The translations under genes were made by a program, and so were the position numbers. Shown here one piece after another: positions 7,273-13,359 of a stretch of DNA of 13,359 nucleotides (its first letter is position 1; each line of letters opens with the position of its first letter). The notes beneath the pieces are model-generated. The model was not told the origin of the DNA, searched no databases, and saw only the letters and a program-made list of their open reading frames with translations. The stretch is from CAYNGH01 sp964396845. Its GTDB lineage: Bacteria; Vulcanimicrobiota; JAJTBE01; CAYNGH01. The DNA lies in the NCBI GenBank assembly GCA_964396845.1, contig CAYNGH010000093.1:1-13359 (forward strand), written 5' to 3'.

Positions 7273-7962
7273 TTATCTGGTTAGGTACTCTTGTTCACCT
7301 CTCACCCATCCTAAATATAGAGAAACGCTGTCAACAATTCCCCCGGATACAATCCCATTCACAGATGCTTTGTCTTTTGCATTGAACAAAGAAACAAACT
7401 CGGCATAATCGTTGAAATGATTGTCTTCCTGGCTGAAGGAATGCACCAGCATCAAGGCGTGCTCTGCATTAAACCGTTTTGCTTCAATCAGTGAGGAAGC
7501 TGTTCTGTGAATCAGCTGGTAGCGAATGGACTCCCCGGGCAGATTGTCCAAACCAAGTGTTTCCTTGAGAAAGTCAAGCCTTTCCAGCTTGTTGGATCTT
7601 GCATCTTCCGGCATCCATTCCCCGAGTGTTTCACCGAAAGTTTCATTCACTTTTCCCTCAACAGTTATCGATACAAGGTCATCAGCTGATTTTGCCAATA
7701 TCCACAAATCATTCTGAGATGGCCTGTTTCCGCCCTTGAGAGGAACCTTGTGCTCCGGGAAGATCAGCAAGCTTTTGCAATCACAAAAGGGTTTCCCATA
7801 CTGTGAAAAGACATCTGTCACGCTATCTGGAAAATCATTTTTGTCCTGCCAGCAATAGGCCAGGGATTTTGCAGAGAAGCCCGTTCTCCAGTGCTTTTCT
7901 GGCTCACTAAGGAGATTTTTCCATTCTTCTGCATTTTTCGCCGGGATATAGATTTTTGACAT
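7273..7962 (-). CDS. DUF6946-like protein, possible PD-(D/E)XK nuclease
   Basis: This 229-residue protein closely matches my memory of the uncharacterised DUF6946 family, including N-terminal MSKIYIP, HWRTGFSAKSLAYCW, the core PEHKVPL-GG-RPSQNDLW, and C-terminal ALMLVHSFSQED. The middle shows E70 in FPEHK, D85 in PSQND at the head of a strand (LWILA), and E102-G-K104 in a second strand (ITVEGKV). That spacing resembles the PD-(D/E)XK nuclease core, so a nuclease or degenerate nuclease fold is plausible but unproven. ATG 7962 is chosen for its AGGAGG site eight bases upstream. An open frame extends to 8121 but overlaps the preceding gene in another frame. It is the third gene of the WYL operon, 55 bases after the second, and is followed by a terminator. 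Confidence 0.8.
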   Translation of the reverse strand: MSKIYIPAKNAEEWKNLLSEPEKHWRTGFSAKSLAYCWQDKNDFPDSVTDVFSQYGKPFCDCKSLLIFPEHKVPLKGGNRPSQNDLWILAKSADDLVSITVEGKVNETFGETLGEWMPEDARSNKLERLDFLKETLGLDNLPGESIRYQLIHRTASSLIEAKRFNAEHALMLVHSFSQEDNHFNDYAEFVSLFNAKDKASVNGIVSGGIVDSVSLYLGWVRGEQEYLTR

Positions 7963-8017
7963 TGCCACATCCTCCTGAAATAAGTTTTTTTTATCATAAC
8001 AACTGCTTTTTGCCCCT

Positions 8018-8401
8018 TTATTGCAAAAAGTTCTGACATCTTGACATAAAAGATTGCAAGCTATAATCATCAAGGTTAAAACAATCCCAGGGAAACCCCG
8101 GGAGTCTGTCAATTTTGACATTTTTATAAGAACATGACCGGGGTTCCGAGAATTGAGTGCAATGTTCGCAAATATGGCTGTCGATTACAGCATGAACGAT
8201 ATTGATGGTTTTGCTTATAGCATCCTGATTGTCCCGGGATGTCAACGTAGAGCTGAAATTGTAATGCCCCATATCATCGGAAAACATTTTAACTTTTGCA
8301 TTTGCAATAAACACTTCGTTTGCAGGGTCAAACTTCAAGGCAATATTTATGTCATGGCCCCGGTAACTAAAGCTGTCTTCTGCCATAAGCAACATAACCA
8401 T
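8018..8401 (-). CDS. Small cysteine-containing hypothetical protein in the WYL operon
   Basis: I do not recognise this 127-residue protein. Its N-terminal part (FSYRGHDINIALKFDPANEVFIANAKVKMF) looks like paired beta strands. A helical stretch follows (DAISKTINIVHAVIDSHI), then ICEHC with a further cysteine nine residues on, and two more cysteines near the C-terminus. The CxxC...C arrangement could bind zinc. ATG 8401 overlaps the stop of the WYL gene as TGATG, so translation is probably coupled. A GGGAGG site lies 11 bases upstream inside the WYL gene. Internal ATGs at 8395 and 8386 are alternative starts. No transmembrane segment is seen. Confidence 0.75.
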   Translation of the reverse strand: MVMLLMAEDSFSYRGHDINIALKFDPANEVFIANAKVKMFSDDMGHYNFSSTLTSRDNQDAISKTINIVHAVIDSHICEHCTQFSEPRSCSYKNVKIDRLPGFPWDCFNLDDYSLQSFMSRCQNFLQ

Positions 8402-9411
8402 CAGCCCTCTTTCCTCCCAGAATAATCCCCCTTGGCATCCTTTGATGTTAAGCATCCATAGTTTTTGAGGGTTTCTTTCATTTCTTCTGCCAGTGCCTCT
8501 TTCAAGAACTCAGGCTCGACAACCACGGCATTTCTTCCATAGGACATCAGCCAGTTAACCATATTTTTGGGATTCTTCACCTTGACCCTGAATTCAATCT
8601 TTCCGTCCCCAAGGTCCCTTATCATCTGGGTATGATGATAATTTTTCTCCTTAATATATCTAACGAAAAAACCGCCAAATTTCACAACAACTTCGATGGG
8701 TTCGTCATAATCAGATGCAGGAAAATCCCACGGAACACTTATTGTATCTATTTGTATGTCCGATGCCGGCGGGATTTCAAAGCTCTCATCAGTCTTTTTG
8801 ATCTCAACAATTCTGCAGACCTTGTAATTCTTGCATCCGCGGTAATCCTCGTGGATGCAGTCCCCATAGAGATACCAGGCATTGTCAAACACAAGCTTAT
8901 AAGGAGCCACCTTGATTTCCGGAATAATCCTGTCCCCGAGATTATATGAGAAAACCACCATTTTGCTGTCATTTATTGCATCGTTTATTTTGAAAATCTT
9001 TTTGGGAAGATTCGGGTCGATATTTCCCGTTTTCAAGAAAACAACATATTTTGACAGCATATCGATGTCAACTGAAAACATTGGAATCTGCCCGATGCTG
9101 TCCGCTATCCCCGAAGGCTTCCCGGCATTGCTTTTAAGGGTGGCGCTGAGAGCAACCAACAGAGAATACAGCTCATCGGGCTTCTCGCCGAACTTTTTTA
9201 CCCCCGGCACCGGTTCAAAGCGATAACGCTTCTCCTTTTTGTCATAACAAACCGGCACAACACCGGTGAGATCGTCAAAATAGCGGTAATATCTGTACTT
9301 CTTGATATCAAGGGATTTCATAACCTCGATGGTTGATCTGTCGGGGTTCTTCAAAATCTCCAGAAAAAGCAGTAACACTCCCTGGCTTCTTTTAATCTCC
9401 TCCTGGAACAT
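8401..9411 (-). CDS. WYL-domain transcriptional regulator
   Basis: The 336-residue protein has the layout of WYL-family DNA-binding regulators. An N-terminal winged helix-turn-helix-like region occupies about residues 1-65 (GVLLLFLEILKNPDRSTIEVMKSL..YYRYFDDL). A WYL domain around 145-215 carries the naming motif WYLYG at 179-183 and basic text KVAPYKLVFDN before it. A C-terminal WCX-like segment lies at about 238-325 (PIEVVVKFGG..LMSYGRNAVVVEPEFLKE). These proteins are often repressors of defence or stress operons and sense nucleic acid or nucleotide ligands. Start 9411 is chosen because GAGGAGG lies eight bases upstream and the -10 box is at 9445-9440, so longer starts would precede the transcript. 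It is the first gene of a three-gene operon and is divergent from the nuclease-like gene at 9607. A palindrome in its promoter suggests autoregulation. Confidence 0.9.
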   Translation of the reverse strand: MFQEEIKRSQGVLLLFLEILKNPDRSTIEVMKSLDIKKYRYYRYFDDLTGVVPVCYDKKEKRYRFEPVPGVKKFGEKPDELYSLLVALSATLKSNAGKPSGIADSIGQIPMFSVDIDMLSKYVVFLKTGNIDPNLPKKIFKINDAINDSKMVVFSYNLGDRIIPEIKVAPYKLVFDNAWYLYGDCIHEDYRGCKNYKVCRIVEIKKTDESFEIPPASDIQIDTISVPWDFPASDYDEPIEVVVKFGGFFVRYIKEKNYHHTQMIRDLGDGKIEFRVKVKNPKNMVNWLMSYGRNAVVVEPEFLKEALAEEMKETLKNYGCLTSKDAKGDYSGRKEG

Positions 9412-9439
9412 AATCCAATCCTCCTCTATCAATATTTCC

Positions 9440-9477
9440 ATTATAAACAATTCGAGGTAGCAATAAATGCTACCTCG
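9440..9477 (-). promoter_or_regulatory. Promoter and 10-bp palindromic operator upstream of the WYL gene
   Basis: CGAGGTAGCA (9453-9462) and TGCTACCTCG (9468-9477) are perfect inverted repeats with a 5-base spacer ATAAA. On the minus strand a consensus -10 box TATAAT occupies 9445-9440, just downstream. The palindrome covers the spacer and the position of the -35 box, which is weak (about ATTTAT). A protein bound here would block RNA polymerase. The likely ligand is the WYL regulator itself, by analogy with autoregulated members of the family. Confidence 0.75.
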
Positions 9478-9588
9478 TGAAAATTTGTTTAATTTTTTGT
9501 CAGGATAGTTTTGTTGTCTTGTTTTATACGGACAGGACAATCATATTCCGGCCTTGAACAAATATATTATAGTAATGAGGATATTATT

Positions 9589-9595
9589 AAGGAGG
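9589..9595 (+). promoter_or_regulatory. Ribosome binding site of the nuclease-like gene
   Basis: A complete AAGGAGG stands 11 bases before ATG 9607 in a very AT-rich leader. It supports 9607 as the original start. I could not settle a promoter in the 195-bp divergent region for this direction. Confidence 0.7.
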
Positions 9596-9606
9596 AATAT
9601 TTTTAA

Positions 9607-10500
9607 ATGGCAACAGTTGATATTATTAAAAGAAAACAACATGATTGGGCAGACGAAAAAGGCATTCCTATTGATAAAGATGATTATATTGAGCTACTCG
9701 ATTTAAGGGCGAAAAAGGTGGAAAGAGACTTAAAGGAAATAAATAGAAATATATTTAAAGGTTTGGGGCCAGATTCAATTGATGAGATCACAAAAGGAGA
9801 TGGCAATGAACTAAAAGATACAAAAGCAAAATTTAAGGCTCTCCATTCATCCACTGCATTGGCAGTTAATGTTTTCCAGTATTGGAAAAGAAACAACGAG
9901 AAGTTATCTATCTTGATGAAAGCCTTAGGTATTGATAGCCCAGAACGTTATGATAATATTAAATTCGAACAAAAACCAAAAAAGCCAGAGGGCATTGATG
10001 GAAACCGTCCCAATATTGATGTTCTTATCAATGAAAAAGGCAATACAGATACTCCTGTTATCGCAATTGAATCAAAATTCACAGAAACTTATAACAAGAA
10101 AGAAAAAAGTATTAAACCGGCATATAATTAAGAAGAAATTTGGGGAGCATATAACAAATGTTTTGAGATGGTAAAAGATATACTTGACAAAAAGGTTGTT
10201 TTTAAACATTTTGATGCTCCTCAAATTTTAAAACATATACTTTACCTGAAGACGAAATATAAAGATGATAATATAGAATTCAAGCTTATCTTACTGTGGT
10301 ATAAACATAAAGATGCAGAAGAAAACGAAAAAATTAAAGAAGAAATGGACGAGTTTCAAAGGTATATAAAAGAAGACGGCATTGACTTCAAAATAATGAC
10401 ATATCAAGAATTATTTGCCAAATTAGAGAAGGCATGCGGAACGACAGATGAACACAAGGAATACTTGGATTATTTGAGGGAACGGTATTTTAAGCCCTAA
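9607..10500 (+). pseudogene. PD-(D/E)XK-like endonuclease gene interrupted by an in-frame TAA
   Basis: The first part (9607-10131) encodes 174 residues and the second (10168-10500) 110. They are in the same frame, separated only by TAA at 10129-10131 and 12 further codons (EEIWGAYNKCFE), so one original protein of about 297 residues is likely. It contains HSSTALAVNVF at 80-90, a motif I associate with putative restriction endonucleases of the PGN_0703 type, then D138 (PNIDVLI) and E155-S-K157 (IAIESKF), the expected D...ExK core. The catalytic residues lie before the stop. An AAGGAGG site lies 11 bases upstream of ATG 9607. The gene is clearly richer in A and T than the activase, suggesting separate transfer. 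One base change would create the stop. Readthrough or two separate proteins are less likely, as no good ribosome site precedes 10168. It ends 11 bases inside the convergent ankyrin gene. Confidence 0.75.
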
Positions 10501-11056
10501 TTTTATAGATCTCGATTAATTTAAAATATTTGCTGTTTTTATCTTTTGTTTTAAGGTAATCTATTCGGGCTTCTATTTCCTCGGTTATCCCGGCCCCTGC
10601 CTTCAACAGCAACTCTACAAACTCATATCTGTCATAATCTATGGCATAACGCAAGGGGGTTGTTTCATCTTCCCCATATTTAATATTTACATCGGCCCCG
10701 GCTTCTATCAGCTTTTTCAGTATTTCCCCATGATTGCGGGCAATGGCAATATCAATGACCGGGGCGATGTCATCACTGCTCGACTCATTGGGATCAGCCC
10801 CAAGATCCAACAACAGGCTCAACATCTGTGAATAGCCTTCTCTTACTGCAAACTCCAAAGGGAAAATTCCCTCGCTGTCTTTTGCTTTCACTGTCACTCC
10901 GCAAAAAACCGCCCACCAAACTTTTGAAACATCATTATGCCTTAATGGGGACCAAAGGGCATAATAATTATCATCAGTGTATCGGGGGTGAAAGGGCCAC
11001 CACTCCAAAAACCAGAAGACAATCAAAATCATTAAAATAAGTTCGCCAATAACCAT
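10490..11056 (-). CDS. Membrane-anchored ankyrin-repeat protein
   Basis: This 188-residue protein starts with a hydrophobic helix at about residues 3-20 (IGELILMILIVFWFLEWW), likely a membrane anchor or uncleaved signal. Three ankyrin-type repeats follow: about 60-92 (PLEFAVREGYSQMLSLLLDLGADPN), 97-126 (IDIAIARNHGEILKKLIEAGADVN) and 132-160 (PLRYAIDYDRYEFVELLLKAGAG). Ankyrin repeats bind other proteins, but the partner cannot be read from the sequence. ATG 11056 has GGGGGG nine bases upstream. The 3' end overlaps the nuclease-like gene tail to tail by 11 bases. The gene is divergent from the secreted protein at 11144, with 87 bases between them that must hold both promoters. Confidence 0.8.
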   Translation of the reverse strand: MVIGELILMILIVFWFLEWWPFHPRYTDDNYYALWSPLRHNDVSKVWWAVFCGVTVKAKDSEGIFPLEFAVREGYSQMLSLLLDLGADPNESSSDDIAPVIDIAIARNHGEILKKLIEAGADVNIKYGEDETTPLRYAIDYDRYEFVELLLKAGAGITEEIEARIDYLKTKDKNSKYFKLIEIYKIRA

Positions 11057-11143
11057 AAATGTTTACCCCCCTATATTAATTACGAAAAAGGAAACAAATT
11101 ATTGATTGGCAAAGATAAAATTGATACAAATCAGGAGGCAATT

Positions 11144-11605
11144 ATGAAATCAAGGCTGTTTTGTTTGTGTGTTCTTGTGATGATGGCTCTGGCTGTTTTT
11201 TCACAAACCCAGGCCCAGGATATGGATGTTATCACCCGATACAGCAACCATCCCCTTCCCACTCCCGATGCCAACGGGGATTATATGGTTCCCAGCAACG
11301 GAAAATACTGGATGGTTGTTGATCCCGACTGGGATAACGGCTTGAACGGAAGGCTCACACCGGAGTGGCCCGCCGACTGGGAGCATATTAACGTTAAATG
11401 GCCTCAGTCCAATGTTGCCACGTGGCCTGTGGTTGCCAGGTTTTTCCCCGGGACGGTTTTGAATGCATCCTGGGGGAATCGAGGAGCAATTTCCCTGAAA
11501 GACCACAACGGCAAACCCTGGCTGATGATCCAGATAAGCCGGGATAGATACTGTTTTGTAAGGGCCAACAAAAGATTCATCCAGCCGGTGAGAATCACAA
11601 GATAA
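11144..11605 (+). CDS. Small secreted protein, family not recognised
   Basis: The 153-residue protein has a clear Sec signal peptide: basic start MKSR, hydrophobic core LFCLCVLVMMALAVF and a cleavage region SQTQAQ near residues 20-25. The mature part is rich in tryptophan, proline and asparagine (YWMVVDPDWDNGLNG, WPADWEH, ARFFPGTVLNASWGN), ending WLMIQISRDRYCFVRANKRF. This suggests a small beta-rich extracytoplasmic domain, but I cannot name the family. ATG 11144 is chosen over 11102 because AGGAGG lies five bases upstream and the signal peptide then starts properly. There is no lipobox at the cleavage site. The following 129 bases to 11734 hold only a 12-bp palindrome at 11667-11678 and no clear terminator. 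Confidence 0.8.
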   Translation: MKSRLFCLCVLVMMALAVFSQTQAQDMDVITRYSNHPLPTPDANGDYMVPSNGKYWMVVDPDWDNGLNGRLTPEWPADWEHINVKWPQSNVATWPVVARFFPGTVLNASWGNRGAISLKDHNGKPWLMIQISRDRYCFVRANKRFIQPVRITR

Positions 11606-11734
11606 CAGAGTAGAAGCTGATATGCAAGCCGTGTTCTCGGGACTATCATGGAAGTTTGGCTAATTTATGAGGCCTCATCGGTATTCAAGAAGCCGGTTTC
11701 CTGTATATCCCGTTAAGGTGCCTGGAATCTTATT

Positions 11735-13219
11735 TCACCTTCCCAACTGCTGCATTCTGTCCTCCTGATATTTGGTTATCCTATCCTCCAGGGGGTGGCC
11801 GTCCTTGATCTTGAGATGGGTCAATGAAGCCATGAAGCGGGTTCTGTCCAGGTTTGTCAATACACACACTATTCCACCGGCTTCACCGGAAAAAGAAGCA
11901 TCGATTATCTTCAAGCCGTTCATCTGTTTGAAGTTGAATCCATGTTTTTTAAGCTCCCTGGTCAACTCAGCGGTGGCCACAACTGGAATCGGAACCTGGT
12001 TCAGGATTTCTTTAATTAAATCTGCAGTTTCATGGTTATCACCATTGAGGGGCAGGACATCTTCAAGTTCATCTTTTATCACTTCAAACAGGGAAACTTG
12101 TGAAAGAAAATAATGATTTACCCATTCTTTGACCAAGTCCGTGAACTCTTCAGAAGGCTTCTTGCCGGCAATGTTCTTTGTAAATCGGGAGAGAATCTCA
12201 TCAAAGATTATTGCCGGATCAGGAGTTTTAAGGTCTTCTGCAATGGAAAGATAACTTAGGACCCTATCGGTCAAAGGCTCCAGCAGAGCGACAGGGTCAA
12301 TCCCGTAATATGTCATCTCCTTGAGCATAGCCATTTTAACAGCCCGATCCAGGTAGTCGATTTCCGCGGGATACTTCTGGTCAAGTCTGACCGATGTGAT
12401 TCTTAGAATAACGGCATCCAGGGCAAGAAGCTCAACAAGAATCTTTTCCTCGAATTTTTTACTTGGGCGTTTTTTAACCTTTCCTGCGAACTCTCCCACC
12501 TGTTCGATAATACTTTCAAAATGGTCTGGAACCATCGGCAAATAGTTGGCAACCATAACAAGGACAGCTTCCGGGTCAATCCCTTTAATGTTTTCATTCA
12601 TCTCTGGGGAGAGTTTCTCGGGTTCTTTGGGGGTTTTCTTTTTAGTTTTCTTTTTCTTTGCGGGTTTGACTTCAAAGTGGTCGGGATCAAAACTGCCTCC
12701 CACCCATTCCAGCATTTCTTCGCTTTCAGGGTGTTTGGGTTCCGTTATTGCATCAAGAAAGTCCAAATATCCCAGAACCCCGCCAACATCCTCGGGAGGA
12801 CAGGCCAGCTGACCATCAATGCATATGGGATACTTCACATCATCATCTCTGGGCAAAATCTTTTCCAGCAGAAGTTCATGTTCCCAGTTGTCGCCGTAAT
12901 CGTAAAGGTAAACTGCCTTCTTGTTCTTTTTGGAAAATATCTCATTAAGCCTGCATTTCTTCTCACTGGTTATTGTTTCGGTTGTATCACAGGGTTCCCA
13001 TGTGTCAGGGTTGGTGATTTCAATCTTTCTTCCGGTTTCAGGGTCATTCACATAAAAAGAATGGAGATGACGATTTTTCCATCCCATAAATTTCAGGATA
13101 GCATCGCTGAATTTGCCGAAGGTCATATTCTCCGGCACCAGTATCCGCCTCCATATCTTCGGCCTCATCCCCTTGAGGGTAATCTTGAACTTATATACAT
13201 TTTCAAAGGATTTTTTCAT
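11735..13219 (-). CDS. pRiA4b ORF-3 family protein with a long C-terminal extension
   Basis: Residues 1 to about 185 match the plasmid pRiA4b ORF-3 domain (also annotated as IS1096 passenger TnpR-like): VYKFKITLKGMRPKIWRRI at 8-26, the LHSFYV strand near 52, YDYGDNWEHE at 106-115, CPPEDVGG at 140-147 and SFDPDHF at 176-182. A lysine-rich linker (about 186-203) leads into about 290 residues I do not recognise: a mostly helical stretch to about 410, then a small alpha/beta-looking end with IIDASFSGEAGGIVCVL. Most family members I recall are 170-250 residues, so 494 is long. AAGGAGG nine bases upstream supports ATG 13219. The biochemical role of the domain is unknown. No transposase sits beside it. 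The stop lies in a weak AAGGTG/CACCTT inverted repeat (11715-11741). Confidence 0.85.
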   Translation of the reverse strand: MKKSFENVYKFKITLKGMRPKIWRRILVPENMTFGKFSDAILKFMGWKNRHLHSFYVNDPETGRKIEITNPDTWEPCDTTETITSEKKCRLNEIFSKKNKKAVYLYDYGDNWEHELLLEKILPRDDDVKYPICIDGQLACPPEDVGGVLGYLDFLDAITEPKHPESEEMLEWVGGSFDPDHFEVKPAKKKKTKKKTPKEPEKLSPEMNENIKGIDPEAVLVMVANYLPMVPDHFESIIEQVGEFAGKVKKRPSKKFEEKILVELLALDAVILRITSVRLDQKYPAEIDYLDRAVKMAMLKEMTYYGIDPVALLEPLTDRVLSYLSIAEDLKTPDPAIIFDEILSRFTKNIAGKKPSEEFTDLVKEWVNHYFLSQVSLFEVIKDELEDVLPLNGDNHETADLIKEILNQVPIPVVATAELTRELKKHGFNFKQMNGLKIIDASFSGEAGGIVCVLTNLDRTRFMASLTHLKIKDGHPLEDRITKYQEDRMQQLGR

Positions 13220-13279
13220 AAAGGTCAGCCTCCTTGAGCTTGGACAACTTTTCTTATATGGAACTTTGGCGTTATCAGT

Positions 13280-13359
13280 TCATAACCCTCCAGGAAGGAA
13301 ACAAACTTCAAATTTCCGATTTAATTCCCTGATACCGAGAAATTTTTCCCTGTAATGTT
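13280..13359 (-). CDS. Possible 3' end of another minus-strand gene, cut by the window edge
   Basis: Reading inward from the right edge on the minus strand, one frame stays open for 25 codons (HYREKFLGIRELN, ending CFLPGGL) before TGA at 13282-13280. The composition is protein-like, and it would lie 60 bases upstream of the pRiA4b ORF-3 gene in the same direction. It is too short to identify and may be chance. Confidence 0.25.
   Translation of the reverse strand, partial: HYREKFLGIRELNRKFEVCFLPGGL

Noticed and set aside
7963..8121. Longer N-terminus for the DUF6946-like protein
   Set aside because: It overlaps the preceding gene in another frame, while ATG 7962 has an AGGAGG site and begins with the family-like MSKIYIP.
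9412..9540. Longer N-terminus for the WYL regulator
   Set aside because: The upstream ATGs precede or fall within the -10 box and operator, while ATG 9411 has GAGGAGG at ideal spacing.
12521..13237. 238-codon plus-strand open frame opposite the pRiA4b ORF-3 gene
   Set aside because: Phenylalanine-rich low-quality translation antisense to a recognisable domain.

Overview
The window looks like part of a chromosome from an anaerobic bacterium, most plausibly a Desulfobacterota (deltaproteobacterial) species. The clues are a very large oxygen-sensitive-type CoA dehydratase activase, moderate GC content, and a degenerate copy of the ATTGCGAGG-type interspersed repeat that I recall from that group among others. 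This assignment is an inference and no marker gene proves it.

Layout, left to right. Positions 1-360 hold a family of intergenic repeats with small hairpins and a terminator-like palindrome. Positions 682-4968 encode a 1428-residue protein with two BadF/BcrA-type ATPase modules and a dehydratase-like C-terminal half. A textbook promoter (TTGACA-17-TAATAT), an initiator tRNA-fMet and a strong terminator follow at 5014-5187. Positions 5190-5880 contain no gene but are rich in repeats: an 88-bp tandem duplication related to the repeats at the left edge, an ATTGCGAGG-type element, and a 17-bp-arm hairpin. From there to the right edge the character is accessory: a decayed large serine recombinase (5881-6741, catalytic domain missing and an in-frame TAG), a paired-repeat structure resembling an insertion-sequence end, and a string of small, mostly minus-strand genes.

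The most interesting unit is at 7186-9477. On the minus strand, a WYL-domain regulator, a 127-residue cysteine-containing protein and a DUF6946-like protein form an apparent three-gene operon. The promoter contains a perfect 10-bp palindrome, the first two genes overlap as TGATG, and a rho-independent terminator follows the third. DUF6946 shows an E...D...ExK pattern reminiscent of PD-(D/E)XK nucleases. Divergent from the regulator is an AT-rich gene for a second PD-(D/E)XK-like protein, broken by a single in-frame TAA. A WYL repressor controlling a nuclease-like protein, beside another nuclease gene and recombinase remnants, resembles a defence or mobile-element island. The functional link is inferred, not demonstrated.

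Further right are an ankyrin-repeat protein with an N-terminal membrane segment (minus), a divergent small secreted protein (plus), and a 494-residue protein (minus) joining an N-terminal pRiA4b ORF-3 domain to an uncharacterised C-terminal half. No CRISPR array, rRNA or complete transposase was seen.
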